NCBI GenBank assembly: GCA_030430075.1
Contig: JAUIGN010000010.1
Span: forward strand, 62,001-126,000
Direction: 5' to 3'
Source of the DNA: a bacterium
Lineage (GTDB): Bacteria > Planctomycetota > Planctomycetia > Pirellulales > Pirellulaceae
DNA length: 64,000 bases
Part shown: piece by piece, positions 44,968-53,753 of the stretch
How the letters are laid out: each line of letters begins with the position of its first letter
How positions within the stretch are numbered: position 1 is the first letter of the stretch
Made by a program: the position numbers and the translations under genes
The notes under the pieces: model-generated
What the model was told of the DNA's origin: nothing
Seen by the model: the letters and a program-made list of their open reading frames with translations, nothing else
Database searches by the model: none

Positions 44968-45396
44968 ATTCACAAATCGATCCTATTGTTGTGGTCTTCC
45001 CGTCGCGGAAAGGATGCCCGCTGGTCGATCATCCGGAGCTTGCCGGTCCGCGACCGGGCTATTCGCATTCTAACCGCGCGGCGCCAATCGGCGACCGGGC
45101 GCTGTCCCAGTAGCGTTCGCCGGCGGGCGATCGAAGCCGCAGGCGGCTTGCGGGGTGGACGGAAGGTCGTGGCCCGGCCGATCGTCGACCGTGTTTTCCA
45201 GGCGACCCCCTTGAGCCACCTGTCCGACGCCAGGTTGCGGATCAGAAGAACTTGCCAGTCCCAAACTTACGTCGCCGCCCCGCATCGGCTATTCTGCAGG
45301 CACGAACGCCGGAATCCGTCCCCGGTCGGTCGCACCGTTCCCGCGTATCGCACCCATTCCACGTCCTCTCTCCATTTGAATCGTCGGCACGCATCC
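44968..45396. other. Intergenic region between lipA and smpB
   Basis: About 430 bases between divergent genes. An open plus-strand frame joins smpB but lacks family similarity. No repeat, RNA or clear promoter is seen; in particular no tmRNA gene. Confidence 0.45.
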
Positions 45397-45888
45397 ATGG
45401 CCAAGAAGCAGAAGAATTCCCAACCTGAACTCAATAAGGGCCAGCGGTCGATCGTTGAGAACCGCAAAGCGCGTCACCGTTTTGCCGTACTCGATTCGCT
45501 CGAATGCGGGCTCGTGCTGCGCGGCAGCGAAGTCAAAAGCCTCCGCGAAGGCAAGGTGTCGCTGGATGAAGCTTACGGGAGGGTGATCGACGGGGAAGTC
45601 TGGCTGGTAGGCTGTGATATCCAGGAATACGCCAACGCCAACATGTGGAATCACGATCCGCGACGGCCGCGCAAGTTGTTGGTGAAGAAGCGGGAATTGC
45701 TCAGGTTCGCCAACCAGGCGAAGGAAAAGGGACTCACGCTCGTTCCGCTGAAGCTGTACTTTAACGAGCGGGGGGTGGCCAAGGTTCTGCTGGGTCTGTG
45801 TAAGGGTAAGAAGCTTTACGACAAACGCGAAGATCAGAAGAAGGCGACTGCCAAACGGGATATCGAACGGGCGATGAGGCGGCGCTAA
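45397..45888 (+). CDS. smpB: SsrA-binding protein
   Basis: 163 residues from the ATG at 45397, matching the family start (a basic tail followed by IVENRKARHRF). SmpB binds tmRNA in trans-translation rescue of stalled ribosomes. Motifs seen are ECGLVLRGSEVKSLREGKVSL, the beta-barrel with EYANANMWNHDPRRPRKLL, and the C-terminal basic helix KKLYDKREDQKKATAKRD. The C-terminal tail is the part that enters the decoding centre. Confidence 0.97.
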   Translation: MAKKQKNSQPELNKGQRSIVENRKARHRFAVLDSLECGLVLRGSEVKSLREGKVSLDEAYGRVIDGEVWLVGCDIQEYANANMWNHDPRRPRKLLVKKRELLRFANQAKEKGLTLVPLKLYFNERGVAKVLLGLCKGKKLYDKREDQKKATAKRDIERAMRRR

Positions 45889-46310
45889 CCGACGTCGGCA
45901 CGTCGTCCGCGTTCGCTAACGGACCGCTTCGATCCCGATCTGCTCCTTGATCGTGCGGGTTCGCCGGCACGCGCACGTTCCACAGTTTGGCAAGTGCAAG
46001 GGTGGCAGGCCGTACTGCGTTGACAGGTGCCACTGGCTGATCCGGTGACACCTGTTGCTTTGCGAAGCCCGGGACCGCAACGCCATGTTCGGCAAGCGGC
46101 CGGCGTCCGTGGTGACCGGGATCGCTCGCATGATCATCAGCATTGTCGATTGGACCCGGTTCGTGAATTCGATAAACTAACAGACAGTCAGTCATCCGCA
46201 TGACGAGGGCATTTTGCCCTGCCGGTGCCGGGAACCGCCGGCCGCGTTGTGATCGCTGCTGGTGTGTCGAGCGAACTGGTGGCGGCGGCAATCGAAGTTC
46301 CGAGGTCCTC
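45889..46310. other. Intergenic region between smpB and a secreted protein gene
   Basis: About 420 bases. It has an imperfect inverted repeat CAGGTG-CACCTG (46022-46053), and otherwise no gene or repeat that I can support. Open frames on the minus strand lack domains. Confidence 0.45.
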
Positions 46311-47093
46311 ATGAAATTACCAATTTTCGCCCTCTCGTCCGTGTTGGTCGCCGGCAGTGTCACGACGAGTTCGGCGCAGGTGATCCAGTTGCCGACCTTC
46401 AAATTTTTTTCCGTCAGTACGACCGTCAGCGTGCCGGTCAATGGCGGCGTTTATTTGGGAGGAGTGAAGCGGGCCCAGTACGGGATGACGTCACGAGGCA
46501 CACCGGGGCTGGGGAAGATCCCAGGGGCAGGTCGACTCTTTGGCAACCGTGGGTTCGCCTCCAGCCACAGCGCGACCGGCGCTTCGGTCACCGCCACGAT
46601 CATCGACCACGAGGCGATGGATGCCGCCCTGTTGGCTGAAGCGGCGGCCCGTCGTCGGGGGACGGTCCGGCTCAGCGAAACAGACCGCAAGGCCCTGATC
46701 CTGTCGGCGCATGTCGCTCGCGGTGCGGAGCCGGGGTTGAAATTAGGGGCGGCGGCACCTCGCGAAAGTGTGGCGGCGATTCGGCGCCGGCATGACGCCG
46801 CGGAACGCGCCCACCTGGCAGAGATGCAGGAGTACTGGGATCGCGGTCAGCAGGCCGAAGCCTTGGGGCGAAATGGTGCGGCCCGAGTCTCTTACGACGT
46901 GATCGCGCGGCGCGGTACAGGCGAGCTGCGGGAACGGGCGCTGGCTCGGCTGGCACGACTGCGTCGACCTGGCGGATCTTCGAAATCTCACCCAGCCACC
47001 ACGAACAGGACCCATCCGACCGGGAAGACCGTCCCCTCGACAACGGCGAGCTCGGGGACTGCGGCCGGCTCGTCGGCACGCCGCCTGCCCTGA
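46311..47093 (+). CDS. Exported protein with a secretin-tail-like motif
   Basis: 260 residues from the ATG at 46311, which has GAGG eight bases upstream. A signal peptide (FALSSVLVAGSVTTSSAQ) is followed by a segment resembling the end of a secretin domain: VSVPVNGGVYLGGV, then PGLGKIPGAGRLFGNRG. An Ala/Arg-rich helical region (about 105-220) and a Ser/Thr-rich tail follow. The full secretin barrel is absent, so it does not form a pore by itself. The role is unknown. Confidence 0.7.
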   Translation: MKLPIFALSSVLVAGSVTTSSAQVIQLPTFKFFSVSTTVSVPVNGGVYLGGVKRAQYGMTSRGTPGLGKIPGAGRLFGNRGFASSHSATGASVTATIIDHEAMDAALLAEAAARRRGTVRLSETDRKALILSAHVARGAEPGLKLGAAAPRESVAAIRRRHDAAERAHLAEMQEYWDRGQQAEALGRNGAARVSYDVIARRGTGELRERALARLARLRRPGGSSKSHPATTNRTHPTGKTVPSTTASSGTAAGSSARRLP

Positions 47094-47162
47094 TCGTGAT
47101 CCAGCGAGCTGGTTCGCTGCGGCGTTTACTTCTCTTGATTGACAACCCCCGAGGTACGTACG

Positions 47163-48122
47163 ATGCCACCCCAGCTTGATCGCCGACAGGCCCTCCTGGC
47201 CGGCTCTGTTGCCGCTGCTGCCACGTTGACCGCGCCCGTTGAGCCGCACGCCGCAACCGCCGCTGACCCGGGGCCCACGGCCGGCCAGCCTTTCGGCTAC
47301 TGCCTCAATATGAGCACGATCCGCGGCCAGAAGCTGTCGTTGCCGGAGCAAGTCGACGTAGCTGCCAAAGCCGGCTATCAAGCCATTGAACCTTGGATCC
47401 GTGAGATTCAACAGTTTGTCGAGCAGGGAGGAAACCTGGCCGACGTCAAGAAGCAGATCGCCGATGCCGGCCTGACGGTGGAAAGTGCCATCGGCTTCGC
47501 CAACTGGATCGTGGACGACGAAGCGAAGCGGGCGGATGGGCTGGAGACAGCGCGTCGTGACATGGAACTGGTTAAGCAGATCGGCGGTAAACGGATCGCC
47601 GCACCGCCGGTCGGCGCAACGAACCAGGCGGATTTGGACCTGTACGAAGCGGCCGATCGGTACCGGGAATTGTTGGATGTCGGTCGTGAAGTTGGCGTTG
47701 TTCCGCAAGTTGAGCTGTGGGGCTTTTCCAAGTCGATGAGTCGATTGGGCGAATTGGTATTCGTGGCGACGGAGGCCGCGCACCCCGACGCCTGCATGCT
47801 GCCGGACGTTTACCACATCTACAAGGGAGGTTCGTCCTTCGAAGGACTACGGATGATCAACGGTGCCGCGATGCACGTCTTTCATATGAATGACTATCCG
47901 GATGATCCGCCCCGCGCTACCATCAATGATGCGCAACGGGTCTACCCGGGCGATGGCGTCGCGCCGCTGACGAAAATCCTGCGCGACATTCACGATGCCG
48001 GTTTTCGCGGGATGCTCTCACTGGAACTCTTCAATCGCGATTACTGGATGCAGGATCCTCTGCAGGTGGCCCAGACCGGACTTGCCAAGATGCGGGCGGC
48101 CGTTGAGAAGGCATTTGCCTGA
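47163..48122 (+). CDS. Exported sugar-phosphate isomerase/epimerase-like TIM barrel
   Basis: 319 residues from the ATG at 47163, with GAGG upstream. A Tat/Sec-type signal (LDRRQALLAGSVAAAATLTA) is followed by the AP_endonuc_2 barrel: FGYCLNMSTIRG, AAKAGYQAIEPWI, VPQVELWGFSKSMSRLGEL, MLPDVYHIYKGGS and GMLSLELFNRDYW. These proteins isomerise or epimerise sugars or inositols. A second, distant homologue is encoded at 55967. Confidence 0.9.
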   Translation: MPPQLDRRQALLAGSVAAAATLTAPVEPHAATAADPGPTAGQPFGYCLNMSTIRGQKLSLPEQVDVAAKAGYQAIEPWIREIQQFVEQGGNLADVKKQIADAGLTVESAIGFANWIVDDEAKRADGLETARRDMELVKQIGGKRIAAPPVGATNQADLDLYEAADRYRELLDVGREVGVVPQVELWGFSKSMSRLGELVFVATEAAHPDACMLPDVYHIYKGGSSFEGLRMINGAAMHVFHMNDYPDDPPRATINDAQRVYPGDGVAPLTKILRDIHDAGFRGMLSLELFNRDYWMQDPLQVAQTGLAKMRAAVEKAFA

Positions 48123-48139
48123 GCGGTCCGTCCCTGTGA

Positions 48140-48361
48140 GCGCGACAGACAGAAGGGGCCTCAGCCATCGGACGTCCTCGAATCGTTTGTGAATGCGGCG
48201 CCCAACTACCTCGCCCGGTCCCTCGTCACTGCCCGCGGTGCGGCGGCACGATTGTCGCGGTCCGCAGGTCGCTCTGGCCGCTTGCGGGGACCGTGCTGGT
48301 GATGGCGGCCTGCTTTGGAGGGCTTGCCATGTTCTTGTTCTGGCTGGTCGGCCGTTCCTGA
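48140..48361 (+). pseudogene. Possible relic of a zinc-ribbon/membrane small protein
   Basis: The frame reads IVCECGAQLPRPVPRHCPRCGG, with CxC and CxxC pairs of a zinc-ribbon type, followed by a hydrophobic helix (LAGTVLVMAACFGGLAMFLFWLV) and a stop at 48359. No ATG, GTG or TTG lies between the upstream stop (48137) and the Cys pairs. It is either a decayed gene, one with a rare start codon, or chance. The domain order resembles small planctomycete zinc-ribbon membrane proteins. Confidence 0.35.
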
Positions 48362-48549
48362 GCGAAGCGCGCCGCTCGACCGGTCACGGCGGTCACCCTG
48401 CCCCCTGCTGCTCGCCGCGCCGGCCAGGTGGGATGTACGCCGACCCGCTCGCGCTAGCTGCGCCCGTTGTCGATCGCTAGACTAGTGCCTGCGAAGAGCC
48501 GCGAACGTGCCGGTACGGCGCGGGGCTCGGACCAACGTTTCGGTGCAGG

Positions 48550-48667
48550 TCTCCGATCAACGGCTCGGCGCCGGTTGCCGACCGACAGCTTGGCGCAGGT
48601 CTCCGACCGACAGCTCGGCGCAGGTCTCCGACCTCGCCGAAACCCCGGACCGAAGGTCTCCAATTCC
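48550..48667 (+). repeat. 25-base-period repeat array with conserved tail, copy C
   Basis: Anchors recur every 25 bases at 48550, 48575, 48600 and 48625, and the tail GCCGAAACCCCGGACCGAAG then GTCTCCAATTCC matches copies A and B. Confidence 0.9.
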
Positions 48668-48752
48668 CGCACAATAGCAATGCTCAACGTATACGTTTTT
48701 GTCCACGACGTCTCAGCCGTTCTGCCACCAGCCACCCGGCGAAAGGGAAACC

Positions 48753-49652
48753 ATGTCTGAACACTCAGCTTCTGAGAACGCCCCGGATCTCGAAAAGGCC
48801 TCCGAGGCGCCGCTGGAATCCGAACCGGCGCGTGCCGCCGAGGAGAGCCCGAAGCGGGGTGCGCTGCGGCAGGTCGTGCTACTTTGCTTGCTGGCAGTGA
48901 TGCTGCTGGCGTTGGCGTACGACTATTCTGTGGCACGCCCCGGAGTCAATGACGCCTACGCTCGGATTGTGAAGTTGAATGACGAGATGAATTCCAAGGC
49001 GAATGCCGTGCCGACTCTTAGCACGCACATCCAGGAAGAGCTCGGCTGCCCGCCCTCGCGGACCTACGCCGACGGCCCTTACCAGGTGGAAGTTTACAGT
49101 TGGATTGCGGGGCTTCCGTTCCGAACGCACGACCTGTTTGCGGTCTACACGGCCAACGGCAACGACCTGGTGTTCAAGCGGGTCTACCGGTACCAGTTGC
49201 CAGATGGGGAACTGGCTCCTCCCTCAGAGCGATCCCTGGCAGCCGATGGCGGGATGACGCAGGAAGAAGCGGCCGAAATGATGCAGGAAGGCGGGCCCGA
49301 CATGGGGCCGCCGATGGGTGCCGAAGGCATGCAGGGAGAAGGCATGGGGCGCGGGGGTGGCCGAGGCGGCGGTAACCGGCGCCGTCGACCGCCGGCCGAT
49401 CAGGCCAAGGGGAATCCTCGCATCGATGACGGCCTGGGCCCCAACGGGGAAGTGCTCGCGCCCGCGACCGGCGAGGCTGACGGCGAGGCTGACGGCGAGG
49501 CTGACGGGGAGGCTGACGCGGAGGAAGCCGCAAACAAGGCGCCCAAATCGTCACCCGCAGCAGAGCCGCCGGCGTCCAGTGAAGGCGGCGTGGAACCAGC
49601 AGCGCAAACGGACGAGCAGTCGGAGGCTGAGGGAGCCGAGTCGCAGGGGTGA
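48753..49652 (+). CDS. Membrane-anchored low-complexity protein
   Basis: 299 residues from the ATG at 48753. A disordered acidic start (1-35) is followed by one transmembrane helix (VVLLCLLAVMLLALAYDYSVA, about 41-61), a small globular region (YARIVKLNDEMNSK, YADGPYQVEVYSWIAGLPF, LFAVYTANGNDLVFKRVY), then Met/Gly/Arg-rich and Ala/Glu/Asp-rich disorder, including four GEAD repeats. The periplasmic domain of about 100 residues is the only ordered part. No known family is recognised. Confidence 0.75.
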   Translation: MSEHSASENAPDLEKASEAPLESEPARAAEESPKRGALRQVVLLCLLAVMLLALAYDYSVARPGVNDAYARIVKLNDEMNSKANAVPTLSTHIQEELGCPPSRTYADGPYQVEVYSWIAGLPFRTHDLFAVYTANGNDLVFKRVYRYQLPDGELAPPSERSLAADGGMTQEEAAEMMQEGGPDMGPPMGAEGMQGEGMGRGGGRGGGNRRRRPPADQAKGNPRIDDGLGPNGEVLAPATGEADGEADGEADGEADAEEAANKAPKSSPAAEPPASSEGGVEPAAQTDEQSEAEGAESQG

Positions 49653-49673
49653 GCAACCGTTGCCCGGAGCGAA

Positions 49674-49709
49674 TGCCTGTCTGCCTGTCTGCCTGTCTGC
49701 CTGTCTGCC
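49674..49709. repeat. Octanucleotide microsatellite
   Basis: The unit tgcctgtc is repeated four times and then partly, between the stop of the plus-strand gene and the stop of the convergent gene at 49735. Slippage here would not change either protein. Confidence 0.9.
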
Positions 49710-49734
49710 AAACTCATCCGCGAGGCTACCGTCG

Positions 49735-51141
49735 TCACGGCCGCTCTTCTGCCGGCCGCTCGTCCGACGACGGTTCAACGGTCGTGCGGCTTGCCTGGGC
49801 CTGACTGATCATGGCGGACGTTTCCGGACCCTTGATGATCCGTTCCGAGAACGCGGGAGCGTAGACTGCCACGGCTTCGAACGACTGGCGGCTGAGGGCC
49901 ATGCAGATCAGGTCGTTGCCGGACAGCGTGGGACGTCCCAGGCGTTGAACGAGCGGCATGTGCATCGGTCCAACCCCATCGAAGGCGCGATACACGACTT
50001 CGGTGCAAACCAACCGGTCCGATCTGCGAAAATCGAAACCAAAGTCATACGGTTTTCCGAAGTGGTTGAGGCTGCGTGTCAGGCCGAGGACCACATCGGG
50101 GTTGGCGAGCCGCGGCCGAATGACCGCAATCGAGTCGGAACCGAAGGGCGAATCGAGAGGACGAACCTGGACACCGTCACGCATGGATTCAATGACGAGC
50201 CCGGCGTGCGGGTCGTCGTTGACAAACGCAGGGAATCGGGGACGCGCGGCGGTCGGCATCGTGGTTGCCAATTCCTCCATCGTTCCGGCCGGCCCCAGGT
50301 AAAGCGCCACGTGGGGCCAATAACCGGGCAGAAAGTAGTTCGTCAGCGCGTATTCCTTGCGGCATGCCAGGACATCTCCGGGCTCGAGAATCGCCTGCAA
50401 TTCGTCGGCAATGGCCGGGGGTAAGGATGGCTGGTGTCCGAGCCGCAGGTACTTTTCGGCCATCAGCGTGCCCATCAACTTTTGCAGGCCGTACATGGCA
50501 CGCCCGAACAATCGCCGCTTCACGTGGCCTCCCCAACGCTTGCCGCGCGTCTTCAATTTGGCCTGCGCGAACTGGCGGAGGGGAACGTCCAAGCGGTGGC
50601 GCAGCCGGTCAATGACCGCCAACAATGCCTGTCGCTGTTCGTTGGTTGTGCCCGCCTTGAAGTCGTCTTCGTGCCGTGAAAAGTACTTGACCGCATGATA
50701 GAGGTGCCAACCGTGGTAGCTGCTGAGGAGCGATTTTTGCACCATGTTGTAGACATCGCCCGGTACGCCGAACGCCGGGATCGGTTCATTCAGCTTCCGC
50801 TTGACCAGCGGTCGTGACTCAACGGTCTCACGCAGAAACCGCGCGGCATCAACCAGCAGCAACGCGGCCGCAAACCCGATCAGGAACGCCTGGTCCTGCT
50901 CGCCGGCCGTGGACTGCGGCACGCGACGGAGGCTGGTGATCAAATCGAAGAGTGCGTTTCTCGCGTGCCAATAGGAGACCAGCAGTTCACCGGTCGCCTC
51001 CTCTTCACGCGGCGAGAAATAGCCGCGCTGACTCGCGTTGGAATTCGCCACGACCTGCCGCGCTCGCTCCTGCAGTTCAGCGAAGAAGCGGGCGAGGTGT
51101 AAGACCGTGCGCCCGTTCGATTCCAAGTCGGGGTTCTGCAC
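49735..51141 (-). CDS. YiiX/YebB-like permuted NlpC/P60 hydrolase
   Basis: 468 residues, starting with GTG at 51141. A helical N-terminal half (1-250) has one hydrophobic stretch (AFLIGFAAALLLVDAARFL). The C-terminal half has the permuted papain-like order: LEPGDVLACRKEY, then the His in GYWPHVALYLG, then the Cys in RLVCTEVVYRAFDGVG. This is the YiiX/YebB group of the NlpC/P60 superfamily, whose members act on peptides, lipids or amides. The tail is disordered. The substrate is unknown. Confidence 0.82.
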   Translation of the reverse strand: MQNPDLESNGRTVLHLARFFAELQERARQVVANSNASQRGYFSPREEEATGELLVSYWHARNALFDLITSLRRVPQSTAGEQDQAFLIGFAAALLLVDAARFLRETVESRPLVKRKLNEPIPAFGVPGDVYNMVQKSLLSSYHGWHLYHAVKYFSRHEDDFKAGTTNEQRQALLAVIDRLRHRLDVPLRQFAQAKLKTRGKRWGGHVKRRLFGRAMYGLQKLMGTLMAEKYLRLGHQPSLPPAIADELQAILEPGDVLACRKEYALTNYFLPGYWPHVALYLGPAGTMEELATTMPTAARPRFPAFVNDDPHAGLVIESMRDGVQVRPLDSPFGSDSIAVIRPRLANPDVVLGLTRSLNHFGKPYDFGFDFRRSDRLVCTEVVYRAFDGVGPMHMPLVQRLGRPTLSGNDLICMALSRQSFEAVAVYAPAFSERIIKGPETSAMISQAQASRTTVEPSSDERPAEERP

Positions 51142-51326
51142 GCTGCGAAACTCCTGGGCGGAGTGGACATCATGCGGGAGAATGAACCGGGGCCCTCCGG
51201 CGACCGGGTGCGATGGTGCGGTCGGCCGGTAACCGACCCCGCCCCCCCTGCTGCCAGCTCATTTCCTGTTTTCAGCGTTCCTCTGTCCGTGCTTGCCGGA
51301 CCGATAGGGCCCTTCTGCCGCCTGGG

Positions 51327-52175
51327 CTACTTAACGATGAAGTTCGGGTCGTTGAGCGCAATCTGCCAGTGCGCCTTCTGGCCATCAACGGTTCGTTTCA
51401 TCGTCACCAGGACCTCGATTTCCGGCGGGTCGTGATCCCCTGAAAACGAAAGCCGGTACATCTGCACGATTTGGGTTTCGAACTGGCCGTGGCGTTCGGT
51501 AGAAACGTTCTTGACAAACTCGAATTCAAAGTTTCCTTCCGCTTCCACGAGGACGCGAGGCAGGTTGTTGACCTTGAAAACGGCCAACTCGCGAAACGGC
51601 GTCGACTCGATACCCGGCGCCAATTCCATATTCGGCTGCGGTAATTCCGATGGTTCCGGAGGTTCGCCTGGTTCTGGCGACTCCGGCGACTCCGGCGAAT
51701 CGGGCGAATCGGGCGAATCCGACTCATCGGGGGCGTAATGCGCGGCGAGCGACGAACCCTGCGGCAACCGGCTGTAGAAGTCCAGGCTCAACTGATGCGC
51801 CTCCATGTACTGCTCTTGCTGCATCAGCGACAGCCATTCGGTGGCGTATTCCCGCGCCTGCCGGTTCAGCCTCGCTCGACGTGCCGTCGTCCAGCTTACC
51901 CCCCAAGTGCCAAACAGGACGGCCAGCCCCAGGCCCAAGAGTGCCAGAGTCCTCCCGGTCGTTTCTTGAGAGCCGGCGATCACACGCAAACCGACCAAGG
52001 CGAAGACGATCGCCAGCACGGGCACGAACCACAGCAGGGGGCTGACCAGGGCCAATGCCGAAAGCAGGCCCAGCGGGATGGACCAGATGGCGAACCGGCT
52101 CAACCGCTGGTATCCGTCACCGTCGTCGATTTCAGTGCTGAACGTCGTCTGTTTGAGGGCTTCGGTGTCAGACAT
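51327..52175 (-). CDS. Membrane protein of unknown function
   Basis: 282 residues. Two or three N-terminal helices (about 28-68 and 76-97: FAIWSIPLGLLSALALVSPLL, LALLGLGLAVLFGTWGV) are followed by a helical region, a low-complexity Ser/Pro/Glu/Asp stretch (SDSPDSPDSPESPESPEP), and a C-terminal beta-rich domain of about 90 residues (FEFEFVKNVSTERHGQFE, EIEVLVTMKRTVDGQKAHWQ). The C-terminal domain has the look of a DUF4878-like or NTF2-like fold, which I cannot confirm. Confidence 0.72.
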   Translation of the reverse strand: MSDTEALKQTTFSTEIDDGDGYQRLSRFAIWSIPLGLLSALALVSPLLWFVPVLAIVFALVGLRVIAGSQETTGRTLALLGLGLAVLFGTWGVSWTTARRARLNRQAREYATEWLSLMQQEQYMEAHQLSLDFYSRLPQGSSLAAHYAPDESDSPDSPDSPESPESPEPGEPPEPSELPQPNMELAPGIESTPFRELAVFKVNNLPRVLVEAEGNFEFEFVKNVSTERHGQFETQIVQMYRLSFSGDHDPPEIEVLVTMKRTVDGQKAHWQIALNDPNFIVK

Positions 52176-52302
52176 GGCGAGGCAATCAACGGGAACCGGG
52201 TGGTTGAACGATGCGGACCGAAATGTGAATCAAGCGCGAGGCAGTTGTCGGCGGTCGCCCACCGCATCACGGGCGCCGACGGCCGAGATGCGAGCTGCCA
52301 AC

Positions 52303-53649
52303 TCAGGCTTGCTTCAGCACGCGTTGCAATTCGGGCAGTGAAGTGATCCCTTGGGCGACCAACAGAATGCCTTCTTCTTGCATCGAGCGATGACCGGCGG
52401 CCCGCGCCGCTTTGCGAATCGCGTCGGCGCTGGCCTGCCCGCCGGCCAGCACATTTCGTACTTCGTCCCCTACCGTCAGAATCTCGAATATACCGGTCCG
52501 ACCCCGATAGCCGATCCCACTGCAAGCACGGCAGGTCTCGATCTCGATCGGATTTCCCTTCTCGTCCACCAATTCTTCCGGAGGCGGCGGCGTGAACTCC
52601 TTGTACAACTTCTGGACGCGCCCCGGGGGAATCCCCAGCTTCTGCAACAACTGGGGCGCCGGCTGGTAGGCTTGCTTGCACTTCACGCAGAGCTTGCGTA
52701 TCAACCGCGAATTCACGACTACGGTGATCGCTTTGGCGAATTCCTGGGCCGCTTCCGGATACTGCTGCACGACCCGTACCAGTGCCTCGGCGGCATCGCG
52801 GGCTTGAATTTGGCTAATGACCAGCTTGCCTTCCGAGTTCACTTGCCGGCACAAGCTGTTTACGGACTCCGCATCGAAAAGGTTCGGTACGACGAACGCG
52901 TCCGGTTCCTTGAGGAGAATCTGGGGCAGGATTGTGGCCGGGCTTTCCCCGGCAGAGGCGTCAAAGAAGACGGGCCCCACATTGATGATTTCGTCTTCCG
53001 GTGCACTCTTTTCTTCCAACGAGACGAAGTCGCGGACAAAGCGGTCCGAGGTGTCGATGCCCAGGCTCCAAAGCGTGGAGAGTCCGTTGCCAGGCGCCGC
53101 CGAAAACAATACGAAGCCTTGATCCTGATCCAGGAACGACTTGAGTTGCTGACGGGCCTTCTCGCGGATTCCCAGGTCGAGGATCTTCTCGAATCGTGAC
53201 TTCTTAGGGACGAGCGTGATCATCGCCCGCTCGCCGGTCGGCACGCCCTGGGTGGTCAGCGTGCAGTTGAACTTGCGGTCTTTGAAGTTGACGCCAAAAC
53301 TGCCTTCCTGGCGGGATTTCCGATCTTGCACATTGAGATTCGCGATCTTCTTGAGAACGGCGAAGATCCCATCGCCCGTCTGGCGGTCATACGGGTCGAC
53401 ATCCATCCACACCCCGTCAACATCGAACTTGACACCCACGGCGTGCTGGGTGCAATCGAGCATCAACCGCCAACCGCGTTTCGTGAGGCAATGGGAAAGC
53501 ACTCCGCCGGTAGGGAGAAAAGCGGGTGATTGTTTTGCCGCCAGCAGGTTGCCCTGGTTTTGCTGATCATTATCACATCCCTTGGCGATCAAGGTCACCG
53601 GGGGAACCAGTTCGTGGAGGGGGCGCGGTTCTTCTTGTTTCTCTGCCAT
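52303..53649 (-). CDS. GspE/PilB-like protein with degenerate ATPase motifs
   Basis: 448 residues from the ATG at 53649. It has the GspE/PilB layout (N2 domain about 75-150, then ATPase domain) and keeps the tetra-Cys zinc site C321, C324, C373, C376 (CVKCKQAY and CRACSGIGYRGRTG). The nucleotide motifs are broken: Walker A GPTGSGKTT is AAPGNGLST (184-192), the Walker B IMIGEIRD is FVVPNLFD (252-259), and the STLHTN box is ISQIQA. It is therefore likely to be an inactive partner, perhaps of the PilT-like ATPase encoded upstream and about 100 bases away, or a cyclic-nucleotide or structural subunit. It cannot be a normal secretion ATPase. Confidence 0.88.
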   Translation of the reverse strand: MAEKQEEPRPLHELVPPVTLIAKGCDNDQQNQGNLLAAKQSPAFLPTGGVLSHCLTKRGWRLMLDCTQHAVGVKFDVDGVWMDVDPYDRQTGDGIFAVLKKIANLNVQDRKSRQEGSFGVNFKDRKFNCTLTTQGVPTGERAMITLVPKKSRFEKILDLGIREKARQQLKSFLDQDQGFVLFSAAPGNGLSTLWSLGIDTSDRFVRDFVSLEEKSAPEDEIINVGPVFFDASAGESPATILPQILLKEPDAFVVPNLFDAESVNSLCRQVNSEGKLVISQIQARDAAEALVRVVQQYPEAAQEFAKAITVVVNSRLIRKLCVKCKQAYQPAPQLLQKLGIPPGRVQKLYKEFTPPPPEELVDEKGNPIEIETCRACSGIGYRGRTGIFEILTVGDEVRNVLAGGQASADAIRKAARAAGHRSMQEEGILLVAQGITSLPELQRVLKQA

Positions 53650-53753
53650 AGTTTGCAACGACTGCCTGCTGGAATGTGAGGAAATCTTAACGACTTTGAA
53701 CGTGGCGACACGTCCGCCAGCCCGACGTCCGCCAGGGCGGCAGAATCCCGTGA

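Larger units (their letters stand above)
48123..48752. other. Intergenic region with a possible gene relic and repeat array
   Basis: It contains the open frame at 48140-48361 described separately, copy C of the 25-base-period repeat (48550-48667), and the start region of the gene at 48753. No other gene is supported. Confidence 0.6.

Noticed and set aside
44968..45396. tmRNA gene next to smpB
   Set aside because: No tRNA-like ends or tag reading frame with terminal Ala-Ala are visible in the gap.
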